From: Leptobrachium leishanense
Taxonomy: Eukaryota; Chordata; Amphibia; Anura; Megophryidae
DNA length: 64,000 bases
Reading direction: 5' to 3'
NCBI GenBank assembly: GCA_009667805.1
Contig: CM019065.1
Location: 20,921,822 to 20,985,821 of the forward strand
Below are positions 1 to 11,289 of this stretch, in pieces (positions within the stretch are counted from its first letter, which is position 1; every line of letters starts with the position of its first letter). A model generated the notes under the pieces. The model saw only the letters and a list, made by a program, of their open reading frames with translations. It ran no database searches and had not been told where the DNA came from. The translations under genes and the position numbers were made by a program.

Positions 1-1165
1 TGTGAGAGTATCCCCCTGAAACGAGGCACCATGCAAATCTGGATATTTAGATAGAACAGACAGCTACAACAGGGAGTGAGCCATTAATGAAATACAATAT
101 ATAATGCCAAGGAGAGGCTGGCAGCCAATGGGAAATGACATTCTGGCTTCTACTGCGCTTCATCATAATCCTTCCCCTAGAATTCTACTCTTAGTGCTCT
201 GAAGTTTCTGCTCTGCATCTCAGAGTCAGGAACATAATTAGACCAGGGACAGATAATGGGATTAGCATTGCTCAACATTTGGCAAACAAGATAGAACAAT
301 ATACATTCAAACCTATAACAGATACAGACACATTCAAGATAGGGGGAGTTGGAAAAGGCTAAGGTGCAGCACAGAGTAATGCTATCAGCAGATAGACAAT
401 AATGATATCAAAAATAACAGTATTCATACATAATAGAGATTACACAAACAGGGTTATTCAGAGAGAGGTGAAAACCAGGAGAATGACTGGAGAAGTAAAA
501 GTTCAAAATAGCCAAACTAGAAAAATTTGCATCAAAATAGTTTAAATGGTAATTTGACACACCAATTTTTAAGTCATTACTGATTTGCATTGCAAGCCAT
601 AATATAACTGAAATAATAAAGCACTCCGTTTAATACTTTTGAATACACTTCATTGTTTCACGGTTGGTTGGTGCTGACACTCATAACTCATTGTTCTATC
701 TATTGCCAGGTTAGAGTATTGGCTAATTATTGTGACTGTTATGAGTAACTATTTAGTGTGTCTGCCCCATTAATCTTTAAAGGCTGACCTGTTGTGGGAT
801 TTGTGTTTTTTATGGTAGTATACAGTGCTTTTTTTTAAAAAAAAAAAATAGGTGGGGGTACTCTCGCGGCCAGGGAAAACCGGTGATTATTATGACTATA
901 TTTTGTGTCCTAATAAATACTTCTTTATTAACCCTTTAAGGACAGAGGCCATTTTACAAGTCATTCTTACTTGTGCAGTGCAGGCAGCAGATAATGTGGC
1001 GATTCTAGGAGCAATAACAGTCTTTTGGGTGCAGGGCAAGGGGGCAACGCCGGACTGCGACAAGAACACAGATGCAGACTTTCACGCACAGCAGCCTGTT
1101 TAAAGACAAATACATGCATTCCAGCCAAGCCATACATTCACAAATATAGCCATATATCACCCCAG
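1..1165. other. AT-rich intergenic sequence, no gene seen
   Basis: No coding region or conserved motif is recognised here, apart from a MITE fragment at 449-546 (separate entry). An A/T homopolymer run lies near 832-849. The short ORFs at 852-1103 and 1025-1264 have no recognisable domain and run into the tandem repeat downstream. Confidence 0.5.
449..546 (+). mobile_element. Partial palindromic MITE (CAGGGTTATTCAGAGA family)
   Basis: It begins CAGGGTTATTCAGAGAGAGG and continues through the arm shared with copies at 22209-22393, 53355-54135 and 54137-54302. Only one arm is present. The superfamily is not determined. Confidence 0.6.
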
Positions 1166-1169
1166 GGGT

Positions 1170-1385
1170 ATGTAGCACTAAAACTCACAGTAATGTGCAG
1201 TGTGTATGAGCATATCACAGAGCTCCACAGCAATAAAACTCACAGTAATGTGCAGTGTGTATGAGCGTATCACAGCGCTCCACAGCAATAAAACTCACAG
1301 TACTGTGCAGTGTGTATGAGCGTATCACAGAGCTCCACAGCAATAAAACTCACAGTAATGTGCACCCTGTATGAGGGTATCAGAT
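1170..1385 (+). repeat. 55-bp tandem repeat, about 4 copies
   Basis: Units contain CAATAAAACTCACAGTAATG followed by TGCAGTGTGTATGAGCGTAT and CACAGAGCTCCACAG, with a period of about 55 bp. The same unit recurs at 11150-11289, mostly in the opposite orientation, beside the inverted minisatellite array. The short ORF over it is a by-product of the repeat. Confidence 0.85.
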
Positions 1386-1479
1386 TTCCACAGCCTTTTT
1401 GACACATCCTGGGAAATACCATTCTTCATTACACCCCCCCATGGCCCCTCTCCATTCTTTTGATGCAGGTCCCCCATTT

Positions 1480-1845
1480 TTGTTTCTACACAGGTTCCCC
1501 TTTTGTATTTCCAGGCATGTCCCCTTTTTTTAAATTTAGGCAGGTCCCCCTTTTTGTTTTTTTGTTTCTAGGCAGGTCCTGTTTTTTGTTTATAGGCATG
1601 TCCCCATTTTTTTTCTAGGCAGGTCCCATTTTTATAGGCATGTCCTCATTTTTTTTCTAGGAAGGTCCCGTTTTTAAAGGCATGTACCCATTTTTTTTCT
1701 AGGCAGGTCCCATTTTTATAGGCATGTTCACATTTTTTTTCTAGGCAGGTCCCGTTTTTATAGGCACGTCCCCATTTTTGTGTTGGTGCATATCCCCATT
1801 TTTTTTCTAGGCAGGTCCCGTTTTCATAGGCAGGTCGACAGGCAG
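1480..1845. repeat. T-rich minisatellite, about 43-bp unit
   Basis: Repeats of TTTTTTCTAGGCAGGTCCCG followed by TTTTTATAGGCATGTCCCCA. The units degenerate towards the left edge. The minus strand is open with a repeated KNGTCLEKK peptide pattern, which I read as an artefact. Confidence 0.8.
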
Positions 1846-2579
1846 GCACACAGGCATCCACCCCCCTGATCGGCTCGCTACTCACCAGATGGACCTCTGC
1901 TCTGCTGCTCATCGGGGCTGGCTCCGCTGTCCTCCATGCATTTGCCTCCTCTTCTGAACCCTGGATGATGTGAGGTCACGTTGGTAGGTCATGTGACCCT
2001 CCAACATGAATCTCGACAGTCATGCGAGAGGGGGCGGTGCCAATGTAGCGTGCAGCTCCCATACTCGAATTCCGAGTGTGGGAGAGGCAAGCTGTTTGCA
2101 GCGCCGCCGCCGCTGCCGGCCATAAACTACCACTGTAACCGGCCAATGGACATGTTGCCAAAACGGCCCCCCCTTGCACACCCGAATGGTCAGTCCGCCC
2201 CTGAACTGCATGTGTAGCCCCCTGCCACTCCCGGGCCCAAGAGGTGCCGGCACGCGCCGAAAGGTGCGGGTACGGCGTACCTGCTCAAAAAAAAACCTGG
2301 TGGTATGTATTGGTGATTGTGTTTACGTCGTCAATCGAGGTACTGTGATTGCTAAGAAATTGACAATAAAATTGTATCGTTGATTGCTTTCTGGTTACCC
2401 AGTCTATGTCCACATATTTGTTTTTCCAATGTCCTATCCAAGAGTATCTCCATATATAAATGTGTTTGTAACGCGTCTGGCGCCATCCCATCCGCAACAG
2501 GAGGGCCAAGTGAGCAGCTGTGATGGGTGCGCGCGCAGCTGACAGCGCATTACAAGGACATTTATATATTAGAGCAGGT
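1846..2579. other. GC-richer unique sequence, no gene recognised
   Basis: Several overlapping ORFs of 60-80 codons lie on both strands over the GC-rich part (2000-2280). None shows a domain. An A-run at 2286-2294 following a GC-rich stretch could be the tail of a short retroposon, but no tRNA-like boxes were found. Confidence 0.35.
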
Positions 2580-3190
2580 TCCTCTTCCCTCTTAGATTTT
2601 AAGCTCATGGGATCAGGACCCCACTTAGATTGTAAACTCATGGGAACAGGACCCTGCTTAGATTGTAAACTCACAGGAACAGGACCCCACTTAGATTGTA
2701 AACTCACGGGAACAGCACCCCTCTTAGATTGTAAGCTCATGGGGTCAGGACCCCTTCGATTGTAAGCTCATGCGACTCCTTAGCTTGTAAACTCTTGGGA
2801 CCCCTTAGATTGTAAGCTCATGGGATAGATTGTAAGCTCATGGGACCTCTTAGATTGTAAGCTCATGGAAAAGATTGTAAGCTCATGGGATAGATTGTAA
2901 ATTCATGGGACCCTTTAGATCAGTGTTTCTCAACTAGTATCCTCAGGACCCACTAACAGGCCTGGTTTGTGGGATATCTGAAGCACAGCACAGGTGATCT
3001 AATTAGCTGCTCAGTGACTGCAGTATTCAGTCTGCATTTCCCCAAGGTGATCTGCAAAATCTGGCCTGTAGTGGGTCCTGAGGACTGGAGTTGAGAAACC
3101 CTGCTTTAGATTGTAATCTCATGGGATAGATTTTAAGCTCATGGGATGGATTGTAAAATCATGGGACGCCGTAGATTGTAAACTCTGCCG
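2580..3190 (+). repeat. Minisatellite of 'TTAGATTGTAAGCTCATGGG' units
   Basis: About 31-bp units (TTAGATTGTAAACTCATGGG plus a variable ACAGGACCCC) on the left shorten to about 21-bp units on the right. It is interrupted by a small hAT element at 2921-3103. The unit resembles the 'agattgtgagttcctacggg' motif near the 3' end of the L2-like LINE at 31495, so it may have been amplified from a LINE tail (inference). Confidence 0.85.
2921..3103. mobile_element. Small hAT (Charlie-like) MITE, complete with TSD
   Basis: The terminal inverted repeats are CAGTGTTTCTCAACTAGTAT on the left and TGGAGTTGAGAAACCCTG on the right. Target-site duplication CTTTAGAT (2913-2920 and 3104-3111) is a perfect 8 bp, as expected for hAT. 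The element is 183 bp, has no coding capacity, and interrupts the 'agattgtaagctc' minisatellite. Confidence 0.9.
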
Positions 3191-3689
3191 CGCTGGTTCC
3201 GGCATGCGGTGCCCAGAGCCTCCCCTGTACCAGCCGTCGGGGGAGACTCAGGGCAGGCGTGATGAAGGAAAAAAAAAAGATCCATTGGAGAGGCGCTTTG
3301 ACCGCGCCTATCCAATGGATTTTTGTGGTCCCTCGTGCCAGGGGAGGATCCAGACACAGGTTTCAGGGGGGGCATTCTACCAGTTTTGGCTAAGAGCTGG
3401 TGTTGGCTTCGCAGTGACAGACAGCTATGCTCACTACACTCACTTTCCCCAGAACATTGCACAGGGTCTGTTCTCATGTGGCTCATGAGCCCTGCAAACC
3501 CATTCCATATGAGGGGCCCAGGGTACCCCCCTCCCAGCACATACCCCTTGAAGCTATGCAGTGTAGGGTTTCCCAGGTGTGGGCTGCCCAGTGCACCCTT
3601 TCCATGCTGCCAGAACACATGTGGCACCCCATCTGCGCAGCACTGCATACCCTTTCCATACCATAGGCCCAGGGTACCCCCTCTCAGCT
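3191..3689. other. Unique sequence leading into the minisatellite
   Basis: There is a hairpin at about 3280-3322: GATCCATTGGAGAGGCGC pairs with GCGCCTATCCAATGGAT. Two imperfect copies of a block containing GGCCCAGGGTACCCCC lie at 3515-3560 and 3665-3695, just before the array. No gene is recognised. Confidence 0.4.
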
Positions 3690-5953
3690 CACATATGGAT
3701 ATATTTGCCTCCAGCTCACATGGATATATTGCCCCAGCTCACATGGATATATTGCCCCAGCTCACATGAAATATTACCCCAGCTCACATGGATATATTTC
3801 CCCCAGCTCACATGGATATATTACCCCCAGCTCACACATGAATATATTGCCCCAGCTCACACATGGATATATTGCCCCAGCTCACACATGGATATATTGC
3901 CCCAGCTCACACATCGATATATTGCCCCAGCTCACACATGGATATATTGCCCCAGCTCACACATGGATATATTGCCCCAGCTCACATGGATATATTGCCC
4001 CAGGCCAGCTCGCATGAATATATTGCCCCAGGCCAGCTCACATGAATATATTTCTTTAGGCCAGCTCACATGGATATATTGCCCCAGGCCAGCTCACATG
4101 AATGTATTGCCCTAGGCCAGCTCACCTGGATATATTGCCCCAGCTCACGCATGGATATATTGCCCCAGCTCACACATGAATATATTGTCCCAGCTCACAC
4201 ATGGATATATTGCCCCAGTTCACACATTGATATAATGCCCCAGCTCACACATGGATATATTGCCCCAGCTCACACATGGATATATTGCCCCAGCTCACAT
4301 GGGTATATTGCCCCAGGCCAGCTCGCATGAATATATTGCCCCAGGCCCGCTCACATGAATATATTTCTTTAGGCCAGCTCACATTGATATATTGCCCCAG
4401 GCCAGCTCACATGAATGTATTGCCCTAGGCCAGCTCACCTGGATATATTGCCCCCAGCTCATGCATGGATATATTGCCCACAGCTCACACATGGATATAT
4501 TTCCCACAGCTCACATGGATATTTGCCTCAGCTCACATGGATATATTGCCCCCAGCTCACATGGATATATTGCCCCAGCTCACATGGATATATTGCCCCA
4601 GCTCACATAAATATATTGCCCCAGGCCAGTTCACATGAATATATTGCCCCAGGCCAGCTCACATGAATATATTGCAACAGGCCAGCTCACATAAATATAT
4701 TGCCCCAGCTCTCCTTGATCTATTGCCCCAGCTCACGCATGGATATATTGCCCACAGCTCACGCATGGATATTTTGCCCCCAGCTCACATGGATATATTG
4801 CCCCAGCTCACATGGATATATTGCCCATCTCACATGGATATATTGCCCCAGCTCACATGGCTATATTGCCCCAGCTCACATAAATATATTGCCCAAGGCC
4901 AGTTCACATGAATATATTGCCCCAGGCCAGCTCACATGAATATATTGCACTAGGCCAGCTCACATAAATATATTGCCCCACCTCACCTGGATATATTGCC
5001 CCAGCTCACCTGGATATATTGCCCCAGCTCACATGGATATATTTCCCCAGCTCACATAAATATATTGCCCCAGGCCAGTTCACATGAATATATTGCCCCA
5101 GGCCAGCTCACATGAATATATTGCACTAGCCCAGATCACTTAAATATATTGCCCCAGCTCACCTGGATATATTGCCCCAGCTCACCTGGATATATTGCCC
5201 CAGATCACCTGGATACATTACCCCAGCTCACCTGGATATATTGCCCCAGCTCACGGGATATATTGCCCCAGCTCACATGGAAATATTGCCCCAGCTCACA
5301 TGGAAATATTGCCCCAGCTCACCTGGATATATTACCCACAGCTCACAATGCGGCGGTCGCGTGCTTTACCGCCTTCGAGCAGCCACCAGCATAAACTCAT
5401 AGATGGATATATTGCCCCCCAGCTCATGCATGGATGTATTGCCCCCCAGCTCATGCATGGATATATTGCCCACAGCTCACGCATGGATATATTGCCCCAG
5501 CTCACATGGATATATTGCCCCAGCTCACATGAATATATTGCTCCAGCTCACCTGGATATATTACAAACAGCTCACATTGCGGCGGCCGCGTGCTTTACCT
5601 CCTTCGAGCGGCCGCCAGCATAAACTCATAGATGGATATATTGCCCCCCAGCTCATGCATGGACATATTGCCCCAGCTCACCTGGATATATTGCCCCAGC
5701 TCACCTGGATATATTGGCCAAGGCCAGCTCACCTGGATATATTGCCCCAGGCCAGCTCACATGGAAATATTGCCACAGCTCACCTGGATATATTGCCCAG
5801 CTCACCTGGATATATTGCCCCAGCTCACATGGAAATATTGCCCCAGCTCACATGGAAATATTGCCCCAGCTCACCTGGATATATTACCCACAGCTCACAT
5901 TGCGGTGGCTGCGTGCTTTACCTTTTTCGAGTGGCCGCCAGCATAAACTCATA
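3690..5953 (+). repeat. Large minisatellite, block 1 (GGATATATTGCCCCAGCTCA)
   Basis: The basic unit is 23 bp (CACATGGATATATTGCCCCA + GCT), with 25-bp (CACACATGG) and 28-bp (CCAGGCCAGCT) variants. A longer segment with TGCTTTACCGCCTTCGAGCA-like sequence followed by CATAAACTCATAGATGG appears at about 5345, 5575, 5900 and again near 8750, giving a higher-order repeat. Because the unit is not a multiple of three, all forward frames stay open with cycling HGYIAPAHM / WIYCPSS peptides. These are not genes. Confidence 0.95.
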
Positions 5954-7226
5954 TTACATAGTTACATAGTTACATAGGCTGAAAAAAGACATGCGTCCAT
6001 CGGGTTCAGCCTCTCCCACATAACCTACTGCTGTTGATCCAAAAAAAGGCAAAAAACCCAGTCTGAAATGCTTGCCAATATGCAACATACTGGGAAAAAA
6101 TTCCTTCTTGACCCCAGAATGGCAGTCAGATTTCTCCTTGGATCAAGAAGCTTTTACCCACATATTAAATATTATAACCCTTAATATTCTGTGTCTGCAG
6201 GAAGTCATCCAGTCGTTTTTTAAAAGTCTGTACAGACTCTGACCCAACCACCTCAACAGGCAGAGAATTCCACAGCTTTATTGTTCTCACCGTAAAATAA
6301 CCCTTCCTATGCTTTAAGCTAAATTTTCTTTCTTCCAGTCTAAATGGATGACCCCTTGTCCTATGTATAGTCCTGTTAATGAATAGGTTATCAGACAATG
6401 GTTGATAATGGCCCCGTATATATTTATATAAGGTTATCAGATCCCCTCTAAGGCGCCGTTTCTCTAAACTAAACAGGTTTAAGCTTGTTAATCTTGCCTC
6501 ATAACTTAACCCTTCCATTCCCCTTATTAATTTAGTTGCCCGTCTCTGCACTTTTTCTAACGCTATAATATCTTTTTTTAAGACCGGTGCACAAAATTGC
6601 ACGGCATATTCAAGGTGCGGCCTGACCATTGATTTATACAGAGGCAAAATTATGTTTTCATCCCGAGAGTGAACTCCCCTTTTAATGCATGCCAATACTT
6701 TGCTTGCCTTGGCGGCTGCTGTTTGACATTGCACATTGTTACTTAGTTTGAAGTCTATGATTATTCCCAAATCCTTCTCCTGCTTGCATTTCCCTAACTC
6801 CATACCATTTAGGGTATAAATTACTTGTGTGTTCTTCACTCCAAAGTGCATAACTTTGCATTTATCTACATTAAATTTCATCTGCCATTTAAGTGCCCAG
6901 TCCCCCAATCTATCTAAATCCCTCTGCAGCGAAGTAACATCCTGCTCACATTGTATTACTTTTCCTAGTTTTGTGTCATCTGCAAACACTGATATATGAC
7001 TTTCAATGCCTATCTCAAGGTCATTTATAAATAAATTGAATAGTATTGGTCCTATAACAGACCCCTGAGGGACACCGCTTACCACTGGTGTCCATCTTGA
7101 AAATGTACCATTTATGACCACTCTCTGTACCCTATCTTTTAGCCAGTTTTCTATCCAAGAACAAGTATTTTCATCTAGACCAATTTTTCTTAATTTAAAT
7201 AGTAACCTTTTGTGTGGAACTGTGTC
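5954..7226 (-). mobile_element. CR1/Rex1-group LINE, 5'-truncated, inserted in the minisatellite
   Basis: The 3' end (low coordinate) starts with TTACATAGTTACATAG and TAGGCTGAAAAAAGACATGC. The minus-strand ORF, ending at 6165, encodes the C-terminal two thirds of a reverse transcriptase. It carries [20 protein letters not shown] (fingers/palm), FADDTK (the catalytic Asp pair), [16 protein letters not shown] and VQRRATKLI. The endonuclease and RT N-terminus are missing. The flanks are the same minisatellite unit on both sides, so the insertion post-dates the array. The Rex1 assignment follows the tail sequence and RT motifs and was not checked against a database. Confidence 0.85.
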
Positions 7227-7763
7227 GATAGATGGAAATATTGCCCCCCAGCTCATGCATGGATATATTGCCCCCAGCTCATGCATGGATATATTGCCCA
7301 CAGCTCACGCATGGATATATTGCCCAAGCTCACATGGATATATTGCCCCACGCCAGCTCACCTGGATATATTGCCCCAGATCACCAGGATATATTGCCCC
7401 AGATCACCTGGATATATTGCCCCAGGTCAGCTCACCTGGATATAATGCCCCAGATCACCTGGATATATTGCCCCAGCTCACAGCTCACCTGGATATATTG
7501 CCCCAGGCCAGCTCACCTGGATATATTGCCCCAGATCACCTGGATATATTGCCCCAGCTCACCTGGATATATTGCCCAAGGCCAGCTCACATGAATATAT
7601 TGCCCCAGCTCACCTGGATATAGTGCCCCAGCTCACCTGGATATATTGCCCCAGGCCAGCTCACATGGATATATTGCCCCAGGCCAGCTCACCTGGATAT
7701 TTTTCCCCAGATCAGCTGGATATATTGCCCCAGTTCACCTGGATATATTGCCCCAGCTCACAT
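7227..7763 (+). repeat. Large minisatellite, block 2
   Basis: Continuation of the array beyond the first LINE. It is rich in CACCTGGATATATTGCCCCA and CAGATCACC unit variants. Its right end is interrupted by the second LINE. Confidence 0.93.
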
Positions 7764-8584
7764 AGAAACATAGAAACATAGAAAAATGTCAGCAGATAAG
7801 AACCTTTCGGCCCATCTAGTCTGCCCAATTACATGGATACTTTACCTGGATTTATCTTTTGTTTAGGATAGCCTTATGCCTATCCCATGCCTGCTTAAAT
7901 TCAATTACTGTTTTGGCCTCTACCACTTCAACTGGAAGACTGTTCCATGTATCCACCACCCTCTCAGTAAAATAATGCTTTCTGATGTTACTTTTAAACC
8001 TTTGCCCCTCTAATCTAAGACTATGTCCTCTTGTTTTGCTACTTTGTTTCCTTTTAAATATACTCCCTTCCTCTACCTTGTGGATTCCCTTTACGTATTT
8101 AAATGTTTCTATCATATCTCCTCTGTCTCGTCTTTTTTCCAAGCTGTACATGTTAAGATCATTAAGCCTTTCCTGGTAACTTTTCTCCTTCAAACCGTAC
8201 ACCATTTTAGTAACCCTTCTCTGAACTCTCTCTAAGATGTCTATATCCTTCTGGAGATACGGTCTCCAGTACTGCACACAGTACTCTAAGTGAGGTCTCA
8301 CCAGTGCTCTGTACAGTGGCATGAACACTTCCCTTTTCCTACTGCTAATACCTCTCCCTACACAACCAAGCATTCTGCTAGCATTTCCTGCTGCTCTATT
8401 ACATTGACTACTTACCTTTAGATCGTCTGAAATAATAACCCCTAAATCCCTTTCCTCAGATGTTGAGGTTAGGACTGTATCAAATATTCTATATTCAGCC
8501 CTTGGGTTTTTACATCCCAGGTGCATTATCTTGCACTTATCCACGTTAAAACTCAATTGTCACAGCTCCGACCATTGCATTCTG
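7764..8584 (-). mobile_element. CR1/Rex1-group LINE (second subfamily), 5'-truncated
   Basis: The 3' tail contains AGAAACATAGAAACATAG and TTTCGGCCCATCTAGTCTGC. The minus-strand ORF 7852-8556 (234 codons) is the RT C-terminus: [60 protein letters not shown] 6-bp duplication TCACAT (7758-7763 and 8585-8590) flanks it, and both flanks are minisatellite. It belongs to a different subfamily from the 5954 copy and is close to the copy at 27604-28768. Confidence 0.88.
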
Positions 8585-8800
8585 TCACATGGATATATTG
8601 CCCCAGCTCACATGGAAATATTGACCCAGCTCACATAAAAATATTGCCCCAGCTCACATGGAAATATTGCCACAGCTCACCTGGATCTATTGCTCCAGCT
8701 CACATGGAAATATCGCCCCAGCACACCTTGATATATTACCCACAGCTCACATTGCGGCGGCTGCGTGCTTTATCTACTTTGAGCGGCAACCAGCATAAAC
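8585..8800 (+). repeat. Large minisatellite, block 3 (right end)
   Basis: Last units of the array (ACATGGATATATTGCCCCAG, then CATGGAAATATTG variants). It ends in the higher-order segment CATTGCGGCGGCTGCGTGCT near 8750, followed by CAGCATAAACTC. Confidence 0.9.
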
Positions 8801-8943
8801 TCTGCCGCTCGATCGCCTGGGTGGGATCTATCCACCAGCCAGCCGCGATCTCGCCTTGGGGTACACTGCACGTGACTGGGGGGGAGGGAAGCGATGTCAT
8901 AAATGGACACAAATTGAGATCGGTCAGATACATACGATTGAAA

Positions 8944-9490
8944 CTAGGTTAGCGTGCGATCAGCAATACCTGAGTTTTTAAGTTTTTGTAATAGGACGCC
9001 ATGGTCTACTGTGTCAAAAGCCTTGGCAAAATCAAAGAGGATGGCTCCAGTTAGGTTTCCATGTTCCAAGCCAGCTTGGATATCATTGCAAACTTTTAAA
9101 AGGGCAGTCGTAGTTGAATGATTTGGATGAAAGCCGGATTGATCTGGGTTAACTAGTTTGAATATTGATAAAAAATCACGTAATTGCGTGTAGACACATT
9201 TTTCCAAAATTTTGGACATTATAGGGAGCAATGATATCGGACAGTATTTGGATACCAAAGTATTGTCTCCACTTTTATGGATCGGTATCACCTCGCAGTC
9301 TTCCAGAGGCTGGGTATGTATCCAGTCACCAGTGATTCATTGATAAAGGTTGCGACAGGTTTTGCAAATTTGTGTAACCCAGTGCAATCGTTCTGTCGGA
9401 AAACACTGCAGTGCAGATGGATACTGACCTTTTCCCCCAGCACCAGAGACTTATCTCCTGTGAGCCAATCAGATTTTCTCTTTGACACAT
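8944..9490 (-). pseudogene. L2/CR1-group LINE reverse-transcriptase fragment
   Basis: Two overlapping minus-strand frames (9488-9288 and 9291-8944) join across one frameshift near 9290. They encode the RT N-terminal region: GYIPSLWKTA, IPIHKSGD, PISLLPIMSKILE, QSGFHPNHSTTTALL, ILFDFAKAFDTVDH. The sequence stops before the catalytic FADD motif, so it is a broken internal fragment. Clade placement (L2 versus another CR1-like clade) is tentative. Confidence 0.75.
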
Positions 9491-10329
9491 GTCAGATTTC
9501 CTGCACTGTGGAGCTGCTTGTCAGCCTGTCCAAAGTGAGAATGTTTAGACATCACTGGAATAGAAAGGAAAAGCAGCTCAGACTCTTTCCCTGTGCACAG
9601 CCCATAAGAAAGCTGACTGCCTTGCTTGAAGCAAACACTCGTGTCCAGAGTGTTAAAGTCTTGCATTCTGTCACACCAGTGAGGTGAAGCAGAGCTGCAG
9701 ACAGACCCAGAGAATACAGTATGGTGCTGAGGGATTCTAACTGAGCAGAGGAGACTACAAGCACCCAGAGTGTCCCAGTACTGCATCCTGTCACAGTACC
9801 AGAGAGATGACAAGAGAGCTGCAGACAGAGCTCTGTGCGGGAATATAGTCTCACTCTCAGCCAGGTGATTAAAGGAGCATCAATCTAGAGTTGTATGAAG
9901 ATGTGAAAGAGAGGTACTTTACTAATATATTCACTTCAACATCCATTCCTTTATTTCTTAGGTAGTGCTACCTGCATCAAGGGTCCCAACAGAGCACCAG
10001 AACACGGACACTTGGGTGGTAAGAGCATCTACATTGGGAGCTGTTGTTATGAGCTCTTTGGTTTTCTGTGTTTTACAATGCTCAGGACTTTGCACCCCCT
10101 GCTAGGAACTGTATAGGTGCATATCTGTTATCTGTTAATATGCTGCGGTCCTCTTCACTGTGCATGTGAGATGTGGGGCAGCTGGCCGGATCCCCATTTT
10201 GATCACGCGATCACGATGCTGGCTGGTGGAACCCACGTGAGCCGCAGAGTTTCAAGCCAGTGGCCGATGGTAGGAAGCACGCGGCAGCTGGCAATATTTT
10301 GCAGGAGGGGCCTGGCAGAGGAGAGGTGA
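9491..10329. other. Unclassified intergenic sequence
   Basis: Two degenerate copies of a block sit at about 9640-9715 and 9765-9845. Both contain CCAGAGTGT, then GCATYCTGTCACA and GAGCTGCAGACAGA. No domain is recognised in the overlapping ORFs. Confidence 0.35.
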
Positions 10330-11149
10330 GCTGAGGGCAATATATATCCATGTGTGAGCTGCTGGGGGCAATATATATCAATATGTGAGCTGCTGGGGGC
10401 AATATATATCCATGTGTGAGCTGCTAGGGGCAATATATATCCATGTGTGAGCTGCTGGGGCAATATATATATCCATGTGTGAGGTGCTGGGGGCAATATA
10501 TATCCATGTGTGAACTGCTGGGTGCAATATATATCCATGTGTGAGCTGCTGGGGCATTATATCCATGTGTGAGCTGCTGGGGCAATATATATATATATCC
10601 ATGTGTGAGCTGCTGGGGCAATATAAATCCATGTGTGAGCTGCTGGGGCAATATATATCCATGTGTGAGCTGCTATGGGCAATATATATCCATGTGTGAG
10701 CTGCTGGGGCAATATATATCCATGTGTGAGCTGCTGGGGGCAATATATATCCATGTGTGAGCTGCTGGGGCAATATATATATCCATGTGTGTGTGCTGCT
10801 TGGGGGCAATATATATATCCATGTGTGAGCTGCTGGGGCAATATATATATTCATGTGTGAGCTGCTGGGGGCAATATATATATCCATGTGTGAGCTGCTG
10901 GGGGCTATATATATCCATTTGTGAGCTGCTGTGGGCAATATATATCCATGTGTGAGCTGCTGTGGGCAATATATATCCATGTGAGCTGGGGCACTATATC
11001 CATGTGAGCTGGGGCCAATATATCCGTGTTAGCTGGGGCCAATATATCCATGTGAACTGGGAGCACTATATGCATGTGAGCTTGGGCCAATATATCCATG
11101 TGAGCTGGGGGCAATATACCCATGTGTGAGCTGGGGGCAATCTATCCAT
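10330..11149 (-). repeat. Minisatellite in inverted orientation
   Basis: The units are the reverse complement of the 3690-8800 family. They are mostly about 30-31 bp (GTGTGAGCTGCTGGGGGCAA + TATATATCCAT) from 10330 to 10985, then 23-bp units (GTGAGCTGGGGCAATATATC + CAT) to about 11149. The core unit matches the left array, but the GCTGCT spacer is specific to this block. Minus-strand ORFs with repeated HTWIYIAPSSSHMDIY patterns are artefacts. Confidence 0.93.
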
Positions 11150-11289
11150 GTGCGGTGTGTATTAGTGAGTTTTATTGCTCTGGAGCTCTGTGATATGCTC
11201 ATACACACCGCACATTACTGTGAGTTTTATTGCTGTGGAGCTCTAATACAGTAATGTGCAGTGTGTTTGAGCGCAACAGAGCTCCACAG
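11150..11289 (-). repeat. 55-bp repeat, inverted copies
   Basis: Two reverse-oriented units (TGAGTTTTATTGCTGTGGAG) are followed by one forward-oriented partial unit (CAGTAATGTGCAGTGTGTTT ... GAGCTCCACAG). This forms a local inverted repeat. It is the same family as 1170-1385. Confidence 0.8.

Noticed and set aside
3579..5977. Many long forward ORFs over the minisatellite
   Set aside because: The repeat unit lacks stops in all forward frames, so the same peptide pattern appears in overlapping frames. No start context, domain or codon signal.
10203..11123. 200-codon minus-strand ORF with repeated HTWIY motifs
   Set aside because: Artefact of the inverted minisatellite; open in several frames.
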